Shown: positions 37,227-46,035 of the stretch, piece after piece | How the letters are laid out: each line of letters starts with the position of its first letter | Numbering within the stretch: position 1 is the first letter of the stretch | From: Clostridium sp. Ade.TY | GTDB lineage: Bacteria; Bacillota; Clostridia; Clostridiales; Clostridiaceae | NCBI RefSeq assembly: GCF_000498355.1 | Contig: NZ_AVSV01000003.1 | Location: forward strand, 372,001-436,000 | DNA: 64,000 nucleotides | Reading direction: 5' to 3' | The notes under the pieces: model-generated | Told to the model about the DNA's origin: nothing | What the model saw: only the letters and a program-made list of their open reading frames with translations | Database searches by the model: none | Position numbers and translations under genes: made by a program

Positions 37227-37944
37227 CCTCGAATCTTTTAATAATAGTTTCTTTAGCTTTAAGTTCAAAACTATCATTTAAAGGTTCAAGGTTAACATCT
37301 CCGTATTTATGTGAAAGTGCAAGCTCTAATAATTTATCTGCAAGTTCAGGGTTTTTTGAAAGTAGTGATCCATGGAAATAAGTACAAAATGTATTTTTAT
37401 ATATACATCCTTCATTTCCGTCTTCACCATTATTTCCATATCCTTCAATACATTTTCCAAGTGGTTTAAGACCATTTGTATAAGTTCTACCAGAATGATT
37501 TTCAAATCCAACATAAGTTTGATTAAATTCTTCATTCTTTATTATAGTGTTACCTATGAAACGAGTATCTCCACCTTCTGTATATATATCTAATATTTTA
37601 AGCCCTTCAAGTTTTTCTCCATTAGGAGCTCTATAATAGTTGCCAAGTAATTGGTATCCACCACAAATAGCAAGTAAAACTTTAGAATCTTCAACATATT
37701 TTGTTAAAGCTTCTCTTTTATTATTTTTTAAATCATCTGAAACTATTGATTGCTCATAGTCTTGGCCACCGCCAAAGAATACTATATCATAATCATCTTC
37801 ATTAAATTCATCATTTATAGAAACGTCAAATACATTAACTTTGATTCCGCGGCTTTGGGCTCTAGATTTAAGTATTAATATATTACCTACGTCACCATAA
37901 ACATTTAATAAATCAGGATAAAGATGACAAATATTTAATTCCAT
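37216..37944 (-). CDS. gatD: Lipid II isoglutaminyl synthase, glutamine amidotransferase subunit GatD
   Basis: This cytoplasmic subunit supplies ammonia for amidating the alpha-carboxyl of D-Glu in lipid II. The class I glutaminase nucleophile is the Cys of LLAICGGYQLLG (about residue 94), and the His lies in TYFHGSLLSKNP (about 189). The N-terminal HLYPDLLNVYGDVGN is diagnostic for GatD. The 242-residue length is typical. It is the second gene of the murT-gatD operon, with a 16-nt gap. No separate Glu of a classical triad was looked for, as GatD uses Cys and His. Confidence 0.95.
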   Translation of the reverse strand: MELNICHLYPDLLNVYGDVGNILILKSRAQSRGIKVNVFDVSINDEFNEDDYDIVFFGGGQDYEQSIVSDDLKNNKREALTKYVEDSKVLLAICGGYQLLGNYYRAPNGEKLEGLKILDIYTEGGDTRFIGNTIIKNEEFNQTYVGFENHSGRTYTNGLKPLGKCIEGYGNNGEDGNEGCIYKNTFCTYFHGSLLSKNPELADKLLELALSHKYGDVNLEPLNDSFELKAKETIIKRFEEKK

Positions 37945-37960
37945 AAATATTACCTTCTTT

Positions 37961-39319
37961 CTACCAAAGTTTATTTATATAACCTTTTGAATGTAGGAAT
38001 TTTCTATAGTTGATCATTGCTGTGTAAGTTGCAAGAACATAAATAGTATCATCATTACATTCTTTTATTTTGTTAGTTAAAGCTTCATAATCAGCTTCTA
38101 TTATAAATTTATCAGAATCAAGTCCACAAGTTTTAAGTCTTACAGCCATATCATACATTCTCATTCCAGAAATAAATACATTATTAATTGGAAGAGTTTT
38201 AAGTCTTTCAAAGTCAACATCCCATATCCAAGAAACATCTCGTCCATCTGCATAATTATCATTTAACATAAATAAAGCAGAAAAAGGATTTGTATTTAAA
38301 CATAAAGTATCTATTGCTTGATTGTATCCAGCAGGATTTTTTACAAGAATTATTTTAACACTTTTACCTTCTAAGTTTATAACTTCTTGTCTACCAAAAC
38401 TTGAATCTTGTTTACCTAAAGATTTTGCAATTGTTTCATCAGAAACACCTAAATCTTTTGTTATTGAATAAGCACAAAGACCATTATAAATATTATAAGC
38501 ACCAGATTGACTTATAGTAATTGGAGCTCCATTTATAACTACTCTTGAGAATTCAGGAGTAACTTCGATTATTTCGTCAACTGCATATTTAAGTTTTGGT
38601 CTTTTATAGCCACAGTTAGGGCAATAAAAATCTCCTAAATGATTATATGTTATAAAATTATATTCATAAGGTGATTTACAGAATTTACAAAATTTAGAGT
38701 CTGCATTTACATCAAGTTTTGTATCTTCTTGAACTGGAACGTTAAATCCGTAAAACTCAGTAGGATTTTTAACATCTAATTTACCAAGTAAAGATTCATC
38801 ACCATTTAATATAAGTTTAGTTTCTGGAACTTTAACAACGCCTTCAAGTATTTTAGTAAGAGTTGTATAAACTTCTCCATATCTATCTAGTTGATCTCTA
38901 AATAGGTTTGTTACTGTTATCATTTCAGGTTTTATGTATTCTGTGATAAATTTTACGTTTGCTTCATCTACTTCAATAACTGCGTATTTAGAAGATTTAT
39001 CACTAAATTTAAAGTTGTCTATAAAGCAAGAAACTATTCCAGGGAAAAGATTAGCACCTGTATTATTAGTTATTACTTTAAAACCATTTTCTTTAAGTAT
39101 ATTAGTAATCATACTAGTAGTTGTTGTCTTACCATTAGTACCAGTTATTAATATAACTTTATATCCTTTAGAAACTGTTTTTAAAATATTTCTATCAATC
39201 TTTAATGCAACTCTTCCAGGGAAAGTACTTCCTCCTTTTAAAAAGTTTTTTGATATAAATAGTACTATTTTACTTGAAATAATACTAATAATTGATTTTA
39301 TATTAATAATAATCACCAC
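37961..39319 (-). CDS. murT: Lipid II isoglutaminyl synthase, Mur ligase-like subunit MurT
   Basis: This partner of GatD activates lipid II with ATP and receives ammonia. It has a Mur ligase P-loop, ITGTNGKTTTTSMI (about residues 58-71), and the MurT-specific four-Cys zinc ribbon inserted in the middle domain (CKFCKS ... CPNCGYKRP, about 206-230). The C-terminal DUF1727 domain has NDNYADGRDVSWIWDVDFE. The frame opens at GTG 39319, but this codon overlaps the only ribosome site, AGGTGGTG. An ATT at 39307, giving M-NIKSI, is better spaced, so an unusual ATT start is possible. Length 448-452 residues. Confidence 0.95.
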   Translation of the reverse strand: MVIIINIKSIISIISSKIVLFISKNFLKGGSTFPGRVALKIDRNILKTVSKGYKVILITGTNGKTTTTSMITNILKENGFKVITNNTGANLFPGIVSCFIDNFKFSDKSSKYAVIEVDEANVKFITEYIKPEMITVTNLFRDQLDRYGEVYTTLTKILEGVVKVPETKLILNGDESLLGKLDVKNPTEFYGFNVPVQEDTKLDVNADSKFCKFCKSPYEYNFITYNHLGDFYCPNCGYKRPKLKYAVDEIIEVTPEFSRVVINGAPITISQSGAYNIYNGLCAYSITKDLGVSDETIAKSLGKQDSSFGRQEVINLEGKSVKIILVKNPAGYNQAIDTLCLNTNPFSALFMLNDNYADGRDVSWIWDVDFERLKTLPINNVFISGMRMYDMAVRLKTCGLDSDKFIIEADYEALTNKIKECNDDTIYVLATYTAMINYRKFLHSKGYINKLW

Positions 39320-39570
39320 CTAGTGTTTAAGTATGTTCTTTATACAAATAATTAATAGTATAACACAAACTATATTATAGCGAAATATTTTAAATGGCAA
39401 TATTAATTAATAGAATTATTAACATATATATAATAAAAATAGTAGGAAAATAAAATAATTGTGTGATTTTTAAATGAAACTGCATAGTTTTGTATGTAGA
39501 TTTTTATTTTTTTGTTTGATAGAATAGGAAACAAGAAAGGTTTGACATAAAGATGAGAGGAGATCATAAT

Positions 39571-40548
39571 ATGTATCCAATAAAATTTGAAAACTTATAC
39601 TATGACAAAATTTGGGGTGGAAGAGATTTTGAAAAATTCAGAACTAACATGCCAGAAGGATTAATCGGCGAGACTTGGGATATTGCTTGTCATAGAAATG
39701 GAACTGGTGTAGTAGAAAATGGTGAATTTAAAGGTATGAAATTTGATGAACTTTTAAATAAATTAGGCCATAAACTTGTAGGTGATAAAATAGCGGCAGA
39801 TAAGTTCCCATTATTAATAAAACTTATAAATGCTAATGACAAATTATCAGTTCAAGTTCATCCAGGAGATGAATATGCAAGAGAAAAAGACAATGATCTT
39901 GGAAAGACAGAAGCTTGGTATGTTGTTGATGCAAAAGAAGGAGCTTCATTAATAGTTGGAACAAAAAATTGTGATAAAAAAGTATTTGAAGAAGCAATAA
40001 AAAAAGGTGATTTAACTCCTTATTTAAATCAAATCCCAGTTAAAAAAGGTGATATGTTCTATGTAAAGAGCGGATTAGTTCATGCAATATGCGAGGGCGT
40101 AGTAATAGCTGAAATTCAACAAAATAGTGACACTACATATAGAGTTTATGATTATAATAGAGGAAGAGAAATCCATGTAGAAAAAGCTTTAGATGTTATA
40201 GATTTTTCATTAAAGGGAGAGAATATAAAAGGTATCACAATCCATGAAAATGGATATGATAAAACTGTACTTTGTATAGGTGAATATTTTGCTATAGAAA
40301 AATATGAAATTAAAGAAAGTGCAAAAGAATCAAGTGATAAAGAAAGATTTTTCTTATTTACATGTGTAGATGGTAATGGAGAAATTATATGGGATAATGG
40401 TTCATTAGAGGTAAAGATGGGAGATAGTATACTTATACCAGCTTACCTTGGAGAATATGAACTTAAAGGGAATTTCACATTATTAAAGAGCTTTGTTCCA
40501 GATGTAGAAGAAGAAAAAGAAAAAATATTGGCTCCAGTTTTAAAATAA
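39571..40548 (+). CDS. manA: Mannose-6-phosphate isomerase, class I
   Basis: This zinc enzyme interconverts mannose-6-phosphate and fructose-6-phosphate. Zinc ligands appear in SVQVHPGDEYA and KTEAWYV (about residues 95-125) and in GLVHAICEGVVIAE (about 172-185), followed by the catalytic NSDTTYRVYDYNR. It has 325 residues, the short Firmicute class I form. ATG 39571 is selected since GAGGAG at 39556-39561 is nine nt away; the frame opens six codons earlier inside that ribosome site. Monocistronic, with a terminator downstream. Confidence 0.94.
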   Translation: MYPIKFENLYYDKIWGGRDFEKFRTNMPEGLIGETWDIACHRNGTGVVENGEFKGMKFDELLNKLGHKLVGDKIAADKFPLLIKLINANDKLSVQVHPGDEYAREKDNDLGKTEAWYVVDAKEGASLIVGTKNCDKKVFEEAIKKGDLTPYLNQIPVKKGDMFYVKSGLVHAICEGVVIAEIQQNSDTTYRVYDYNRGREIHVEKALDVIDFSLKGENIKGITIHENGYDKTVLCIGEYFAIEKYEIKESAKESSDKERFFLFTCVDGNGEIIWDNGSLEVKMGDSILIPAYLGEYELKGNFTLLKSFVPDVEEEKEKILAPVLK

Positions 40549-40576
40549 TATATATTAAAAGAGATTTACAAAAGAT

Positions 40577-40608
40577 AAAAGAGGCTTGATTTAAGCCTCT
40601 TTTATTTT
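40577..40608 (+). terminator. Terminator after manA
   Basis: The stem AAAAGAGGCTT pairs with AAGCCTCTTTT, followed by ATTTT. Confidence 0.8.
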
Positions 40609-40707
40609 CTTAAAATTAGATTAATTAAATTGGAATATGTAGACAAGTGGTTGTAATGAATTTATAATTAAAAAGTCAGAAATTTTTAAGAAAGTGAGTG
40701 AGAATGA

Positions 40708-41568
40708 GTGGGAATAGATTTACTATTAATATTTAAGGCAATTATTGTTGCTATAGTAGAAGGTCTAACGGAGTTTGTTCCAGTTTCATCAACAGGACAT
40801 ATGATCCTTGTTAGTAATTTAATTGATTTTACTGGAGCATTTGCAGATATGTTTATTATTGTAATACAACTTGGAGCAATACTTGCAGTTGTTGTATTAT
40901 ATTGGACTAAGATAAGTACTAGCGTTGTGGATTTTTTTAAGTTTATATTTACTAAAGGAAGAGAAGGAGAAACAGGTTTTAGATTTGGAATCAATGTAAT
41001 TGTTGGTTCAATACCTGCCCTTATAGTGGGATTACTTCTTCATGATAAAATAAAATCATTACTTAATCCAAGAGCTGTAATATATGGCTTTATAGTTGGA
41101 GGTATACTATTAATTGTTATAGAAAACATTTATAGAAAAAGAAGACCAAAGGCAAGAAGTATTGATGCGATTACAGCAAAAGAATCTTTAATTGTTGGTA
41201 TTGCTCAATGTTTTGCAATGTGGCCAGGAATGTCAAGAAGTGCATCTACAATAATGGGTGGATGGATAGCTGGACTTTCAACACCTGTAGCTGCTGAATT
41301 TTCATTCTTTTTAGCAATACCTGCTATGGTAGGTTCAACTGGACTTGATATGTTGAAATTTGATTATTCAATTATGACAACAACTGATTGGATAGCTTTA
41401 GCAGTAGGATTCGTAGTAGCATTTATAGTTGCACTTGTTGTTATGAACAAGTTTGTAAACTACTTAAAGAAGAAGCCTATGAGAGTATTTGCAGTTTACA
41501 GAATAATTGTAGGGGTTATACTTGCAGTTTTAGTTTTTGCAGGAGTAATGACTTTACCACCACTATAA
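40708..41568 (+). CDS. uppP: Undecaprenyl-diphosphatase UppP/BacA
   Basis: This membrane phosphatase recycles the undecaprenyl pyrophosphate lipid carrier and gives bacitracin tolerance. The two active-site blocks are EGLTEFVPVSSTGHMIL (about residues 18-34) and WPGMSRSASTIMGGW (about 172-186). About eight membrane helices span 286 residues. The start is GTG 40708; the ribosome site is weak (AAAGTGAGTGAG). A promoter was not obvious. Terminators flank it, so it is a single-gene unit. Confidence 0.94.
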   Translation: MGIDLLLIFKAIIVAIVEGLTEFVPVSSTGHMILVSNLIDFTGAFADMFIIVIQLGAILAVVVLYWTKISTSVVDFFKFIFTKGREGETGFRFGINVIVGSIPALIVGLLLHDKIKSLLNPRAVIYGFIVGGILLIVIENIYRKRRPKARSIDAITAKESLIVGIAQCFAMWPGMSRSASTIMGGWIAGLSTPVAAEFSFFLAIPAMVGSTGLDMLKFDYSIMTTTDWIALAVGFVVAFIVALVVMNKFVNYLKKKPMRVFAVYRIIVGVILAVLVFAGVMTLPPL

Positions 41569-41588
41569 ACTATATAATATAAATATTT

Positions 41589-41636
41589 AAATAAATTCAG
41601 TCAAATATTTTATTTGACTGAATTTATTTTTTTTAT
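41589..41636 (+). terminator. Terminator after uppP
   Basis: A 19-bp stem (arms 41589-41607 and 41611-41629) ends in a run of eight T. Confidence 0.85.
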
Positions 41637-41681
41637 TTACAAATAATAATTTTTATAAAGGAATATAAAGGAGTAGAGTTT

Positions 41682-42122
41682 ATGGAAATTTTTGAAAAGG
41701 TAAATAAAATATTAAATGATAAAAAGTGGACTAAAAATGATATTGGAATGAGTAGAATACAATTAGGAAAACTTATGTTGATAAATGGCAATTTAATTTT
41801 ATTAATTAAAGCACACAAAAATAAACCTATATGGGCTATGGTTGAAAAAATTGGTTGTGTAAAAGGAGGAGACTTAATTATATTTTTTGATGGGAAATAT
41901 GATGTTAATTTAAGCAAAGATGAATATGAAGATTATAAAGAATATATTGAAAAAGAAGAGTGGAATTTATTATTTGAAGAAGATGGAATTGAAAAAATTA
42001 TAAACAAAGGGTATGTTGATGAAAAAGGTTTTTATATTGATATACAAGATAATTTAAGGGGATTAAGTGAGAATTTTGAAGAGGCAGATTTAACTAAAAT
42101 TAAAGAGGAAATTTCAAAATAA
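41682..42122 (+). CDS. Hypothetical protein, 146 residues
   Basis: I do not recognise this protein. It is soluble, acidic in the second half and without signal peptide or membrane helices. The first half alternates strands (LGKLMLINGNLILLIKAHK, then WAMVEKIG), the second half is helical and rich in Glu/Lys. A clear AAAGGAG precedes ATG 41682 and codon use matches neighbours, so it is a real gene. It stands alone between uppP and pfkA; no functional link is visible. Confidence 0.7.
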   Translation: MEIFEKVNKILNDKKWTKNDIGMSRIQLGKLMLINGNLILLIKAHKNKPIWAMVEKIGCVKGGDLIIFFDGKYDVNLSKDEYEDYKEYIEKEEWNLLFEEDGIEKIINKGYVDEKGFYIDIQDNLRGLSENFEEADLTKIKEEISK

Positions 42123-42317
42123 TACTAAATTTATCTTTATATATAGAAAAAAATATGATATCATAAAAACAGTAAATATTTTACTTAAAATGAAAAAAAT
42201 GAAAAGTGTTTAATGTAGATTACTAAAGCAGAAATAAAGTTTGGGAAGTTTAATGTTTAAATTTAAAAATAAAAGGAAAAGCGGGGAACATTAAAAGTAT
42301 AGAGGGGGATTTATGAG

Positions 42318-43418
42318 ATGATGAAAAAAGTTAAAAAGATAGCTTTATTGACTGGTGGTGGTGATTGCCCAGGGTTAAACGCTGTAATTAGATCTGTAAC
42401 TAGAGCCGCTATTTTAAATTATGGGTATGAAGTTATAGGATATAGGTTTGGATATAGAGGTCTTTATAAGAATGATTTTATACCATTAACATTAGAAACA
42501 GTATCTGGAATACTTCACAGAGGAGGAACTATTCTTTATAGTTCTAATAAAGATAATCTATTTGATTATACTGTAGAAGAAGATGGAAAATTTGTTAAAA
42601 TGGATGTTTCTGATATAGCAGTAGAAAACTTAAAAAAAGAAGGTGTAGATGCTCTTATAGTAATAGGGGGAGATGGGACACTAACATCAGCTAGAGATTT
42701 TTCAAGAAAAGGAATAAAAGTTATAGGAGTTCCAAAGACTATAGATAATGATTTAGCATCAACTGATGTAACCTTTGGATTCAATACTGCAATAGATGTT
42801 GCAACTGAAGCTTTAGATAGACTTCACACAACAGCAGAATCACATCATAGAATAATGCTTTGTGAGGTTATGGGAAGAGGTGCTGGTTGGATAGCATTAG
42901 AATCAGGTATAGCAGGATCAGCTGATGTTATATTATTACCAGAGATACCATATGATATAAATAAAATTGTAGAAAAAGTTAATGAAAGAAAAGCAGAAGG
43001 AAAAATGTTTACTATAATAGTAGTAGCAGAAGGTGCAAAATCAAAAGATGGAGATGTAGTTATATCAAAAATAGTAGAAGATAGTCCAGATCCAATAAGA
43101 TTAGGTGGAATAGGAAATAAATTAGCTGATGATTTAGAAAAAATAATAAAAGACCATGAAGTAAGATGTACTGTTCTTGGACATATTCAAAGAGGTGGAA
43201 ATACATCAACTTTTGATAGGATATTATCAACAAGATATGGAGTAGCTGCTGTAGAAATGATTAATGAAGGATTATTTGGAAATATGGTTTGTTTAAAAGG
43301 AGATAAGATAACATACGATAGTTTAGAGAATGTTATTGGACAAAAGACTAAACAAGTTGATCCAAGTTGTGAATTGGTTACAATAGCTAAAAAAATAGGA
43401 ATATCATTTGGAGATTAA
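42318..43418 (+). CDS. pfkA: 6-phosphofructokinase, group III (mixed-type) PFK
   Basis: This glycolytic enzyme phosphorylates fructose-6-phosphate. The nucleotide-binding GGDGT motif (VIGGDGTLTSARD, about residue 117) is the ATP-type form, while the catalytic loop reads PKTIDND (about 141-147), the Lys-containing form of group III/PPi-type enzymes, instead of PGTIDND of classic PfkA. MGRGAGW and HIQRGG are the sugar-phosphate binding blocks. It has 366 residues, longer than the 319 of classic PfkA. AGAGGGGG precedes ATG 42318. It is probably ATP-dependent and insensitive to classic allosteric effectors, by analogy with group III. Confidence 0.87.
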   Translation: MMKKVKKIALLTGGGDCPGLNAVIRSVTRAAILNYGYEVIGYRFGYRGLYKNDFIPLTLETVSGILHRGGTILYSSNKDNLFDYTVEEDGKFVKMDVSDIAVENLKKEGVDALIVIGGDGTLTSARDFSRKGIKVIGVPKTIDNDLASTDVTFGFNTAIDVATEALDRLHTTAESHHRIMLCEVMGRGAGWIALESGIAGSADVILLPEIPYDINKIVEKVNERKAEGKMFTIIVVAEGAKSKDGDVVISKIVEDSPDPIRLGGIGNKLADDLEKIIKDHEVRCTVLGHIQRGGNTSTFDRILSTRYGVAAVEMINEGLFGNMVCLKGDKITYDSLENVIGQKTKQVDPSCELVTIAKKIGISFGD

Positions 43419-43554
43419 TTAAGATATATCAAGGGTTTAGCAATATGCTAAATCCTTTAATTATATTTTGAAAATATATGTAAATATGTTATAATTTTAT
43501 TAACAAATATTATGAAATTAAGTTCATACTTAAAATAAAAAGCTGGAGGGTATT

Positions 43555-44334
43555 ATGAAAGAGATTAAAAAATATTTAGAATCAAGAATTGGTACTTATA
43601 GTTTTTTCTTTGAAGATTTAGAAAGCGGATTTGTTTATGGATACAATGAAAACGTTAAAATAACAGCGGCAGGTTGTATGAAACTTCCTATAGCAGTATC
43701 TTTAATAAAAGATGTTGAAAGAGGAAAAATAACATTTATGGATAAAATAAAAATTGATGGAGTTGATAAAGTTTATGGAACTGGAATAATTCATGAATTT
43801 AATTCAAGAGATTATACAGTATTTGAGCTTTTGGTAGCTATGCTTATTCAGAGTGACAATACAGCTGCAAATAAAATAATTGATATTGTAGGTATGGATA
43901 GGATAAATGAAGATATAAAAGAAATGGGTTTGGAAAACACTAAGTTAAATAGAAAGACTGCTGATGAGCGAAGGGATAATATCAATGTAGAAAATTTAAC
44001 ATCAGCAAGAGATTTATCAAAAATATGGAAGCATTTATACAAAGCAACGTATTTAAATGAAGAAAACAGTACTATGCTTATAGATATTTTAAGAAGACAA
44101 CAAATAAAAAATAAATTAGCATTATATATACCTGATAACTTAAAGTATGAAATCTCAAGTAAAACTGGAGATAAAACTGGTGTTGAAAATGATACAGCAT
44201 TAATACAGCTATCTAAAGGTACATTTACATTTACAGTTTTATCTACAGAAGTTCCAAATAGTGTTTACGGAACAGTTACATTAGCTAAATGCGGAAAGAT
44301 GATGTGGGACAATGTAATGAATAATTGGAATTAG
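43555..44334 (+). CDS. Class A beta-lactamase-fold protein without the catalytic serine
   Basis: The 259-residue protein has the serine beta-lactamase class A fold: SDN in MLIQSDNTAANKI (about residue 101) and KTG in ISSKTGDKTGVEND (about 204) are in place. The S-x-x-K motif, however, reads AGCMKLPIAV (about residues 41-50): Gly stands where the nucleophilic Ser should be, with a Cys next to it. No signal peptide is visible, so it is probably cytoplasmic. Normal lactamase activity is therefore unlikely; a pseudo-enzyme or a Cys-based hydrolase is possible. GGAGGG precedes ATG 43555. It is the last chromosomal gene before the prophage. Confidence 0.8.
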   Translation: MKEIKKYLESRIGTYSFFFEDLESGFVYGYNENVKITAAGCMKLPIAVSLIKDVERGKITFMDKIKIDGVDKVYGTGIIHEFNSRDYTVFELLVAMLIQSDNTAANKIIDIVGMDRINEDIKEMGLENTKLNRKTADERRDNINVENLTSARDLSKIWKHLYKATYLNEENSTMLIDILRRQQIKNKLALYIPDNLKYEISSKTGDKTGVENDTALIQLSKGTFTFTVLSTEVPNSVYGTVTLAKCGKMMWDNVMNNWN

Positions 44335-44425
44335 GCTCTGAACCCTAGTATTTAAGGCGTTTTTTGATTTGAAAAATTACCGAAAATTTGATTCGTCAAA
44401 AATTCGTCAAAAATTCGTCAAAAAT
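44335..44425. other. Candidate left attachment region (attL)
   Basis: The 91 bp between the host gene and the integrase gene are the expected site of attL. No tRNA gene is present on either strand, so integration is intergenic. The core cannot be defined without the right end or an empty site; the non-repeated part (44335-44390) is the most likely place. Confidence 0.5.
44391..44423. repeat. Three tandem 11-bp repeats next to the integrase gene
   Basis: ATTCGTCAAAA occurs three times head to tail (44391-44401, 44402-44412, 44413-44423), one helical turn apart, directly behind the integrase stop codon. They look like arm-type binding sites for the N-terminal domain of the tyrosine integrase. 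Confidence 0.7.
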
Positions 44426-45496
44426 TTAAAATAAATTAGATATTAATTCAGCTGCTTTATTATACATTTCATCTGTTACATGTGAATATATTCTCATAGT
44501 TTGTTCTACATCATGACCTAGTATATGAGCAGCTGTTTTAAAGTCTAATCCATTTGCAATAAGTTTTGTTGCATAAGTATGCCTAAGTTCATGTATACAT
44601 GTATCAAATTTTTTTCGTAATTGTTTATCTAAATTAGTTCTCATGCTATTAGAACTATTAGAACTTATTAATCTCTGATCTATATTTAAAGGTCGAGATT
44701 TTTTTATGTTTAATAATATTTTTTTAGTACTATGAGGTAAAGGAACTATTCTATTAGAATTTTTACTTTTTAATTCTGTAAATCCAAATGATCCATCTTT
44801 TTTCTTTTGCCATTGCTTATTTACTGAAATATAATTTTCTTTGAAATTTATATCATTCCAAGTTAACCCCATAATTTCTCCAACTCTTAATCCACAATTT
44901 AATGCTATAGTAACAACAATTTGATAATCACTATCTTTTCTTGAATAGAAATCAAGTATTTCTTTAACTTCTGTATTATTAAGAGCTTTTCTTTTACTTT
45001 CAGATTTATCTTTAGGAATATCAATGTTGCTAAAATTTTTAATTGGTATATTATATTGTCTTTTAGCAAAATTCATCATACATTTAAATACTGTAATTCT
45101 ACGGTTTAAAGTATTAGGTGATGAATAAGGTATAATTTCATTAACACATTTTTGTACATCAATAAGATTTACTTTAGAGACTTCAAGAGAATCAAAAGTA
45201 AATTTAGCTAAACTTTGTTTGTAGTTATTATAAGTATTCAAAGTTCTATGCAAATATATGTGTTTTAAGTATTCTTTTTTTAATTCCCCAATAGTTATTC
45301 CTTCAAACTCTGGTTGAATATTTAAGTTGATTTGTTCTTTTAAGGTTTCAATTATTGTATCAGCAAATTTTTTTGCATCTCTTTTAGTGGAAAAACCTTG
45401 TTTAGATTTTTGTTTCCATTTACCATTTTGATTTTTATAAGAAACAATTACTTGCCAACCATTATCCTTTTGCCTGAAAGTAGTATTGTAAGTCAT
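44426..45496 (-). CDS. int: Phage tyrosine-type integrase
   Basis: This site-specific recombinase inserts and excises the prophage. It has an N-terminal arm-binding domain of the AP2-like type (about residues 8-55; GWQVIVSYKNQNGKWKQKS), a SAM-like core-binding domain (about 65-155) and the catalytic domain. Catalytic residues appear as Arg in CGLRVGEIMGLTW, H-x-x-R in HELRHTYATKL, His in LGHDVEQTM and Tyr in RIYSHV. At 356 residues it is complete. It points away from the phage genes toward the host, with tandem repeats at its 3' end, as expected for int beside attL. Confidence 0.95.
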   Translation of the reverse strand: MTYNTTFRQKDNGWQVIVSYKNQNGKWKQKSKQGFSTKRDAKKFADTIIETLKEQINLNIQPEFEGITIGELKKEYLKHIYLHRTLNTYNNYKQSLAKFTFDSLEVSKVNLIDVQKCVNEIIPYSSPNTLNRRITVFKCMMNFAKRQYNIPIKNFSNIDIPKDKSESKRKALNNTEVKEILDFYSRKDSDYQIVVTIALNCGLRVGEIMGLTWNDINFKENYISVNKQWQKKKDGSFGFTELKSKNSNRIVPLPHSTKKILLNIKKSRPLNIDQRLISSNSSNSMRTNLDKQLRKKFDTCIHELRHTYATKLIANGLDFKTAAHILGHDVEQTMRIYSHVTDEMYNKAAELISNLF

Positions 45497-45547
45497 AAAA
45501 TCACACTCCTTATCGAATATATGTTCTTATTGATTTATAAATAATCA

Positions 45548-46015
45548 CTAGAAGTCCTGAAATTTTTCAAGTACACCTAGTGGATTAAATCTTATAATAT
45601 AATTATCAATCTCATACCATAATCCATATCTATCTTTATAATATGAAAGAGCTTCATCAAGGAATTCTTCTGTAACACATAAGTATTCAGCAAATTCAAA
45701 TCTATTTTTAACACCATATTTATGGGCTCTTATTATATCAGTTAGTCCAACTAATTTTTTATAAGCCCATATTCTAGCAATTCTTTCTTGTTTCTTATTA
45801 GAAATATCACTTTCATCTATTATATTTCCATAAGTTTTTTGGTGATGTCCGATTTCTTCAGCAAGAATACATCTACGTTCTTTATTAGTCTTTAAGTTTT
45901 TGTCAATTATTATTTTTCCATTTTTATATAAACCTTTTAATCCTAAAGATAAAGGTTTTTCTTTTATTTTTAAACCATCTTTGGTAGCTTCTATCAATAA
46001 TTCATCATATGTCAA
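45548..46015 (-). CDS. ImmA/IrrE-family metallopeptidase
   Basis: This putative zinc peptidase, by analogy with ImmA of ICEBs1, would cleave the adjacent repressor to derepress the element. The active-site segment is ILAEEIGHHQKTYG (about residues 54-67), where the usual HExxH is EExxH plus a second His, a common phage variant. I start at TTG 46015 with AAAGGGGG eight nt upstream; the longer frame has no ribosome site. The length is 155 residues. Its gene follows the repressor gene by 20 nt in the same minus-strand operon. Confidence 0.85.
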   Translation of the reverse strand: MTYDELLIEATKDGLKIKEKPLSLGLKGLYKNGKIIIDKNLKTNKERRCILAEEIGHHQKTYGNIIDESDISNKKQERIARIWAYKKLVGLTDIIRAHKYGVKNRFEFAEYLCVTEEFLDEALSYYKDRYGLWYEIDNYIIRFNPLGVLEKFQDF

Positions 46016-46035
46016 TTTTAAATCCCCCTTTAGGA

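Noticed and set aside
44391-44423. CRISPR array
   Set aside because: Only three 11-bp units without spacers; no cas genes anywhere in the window.
44335-44425. Prophage integration into a tRNA gene
   Set aside because: No tRNA or tmRNA sequence is present on either strand of the junction; the only tRNA is inside the prophage at 55879.
45800-45870. Inactive ImmA peptidase because the first His of HExxH is Glu
   Set aside because: The AEExGHH form is a recurrent variant in phage ImmA/IrrE proteins as I know them, so loss of function cannot be claimed.
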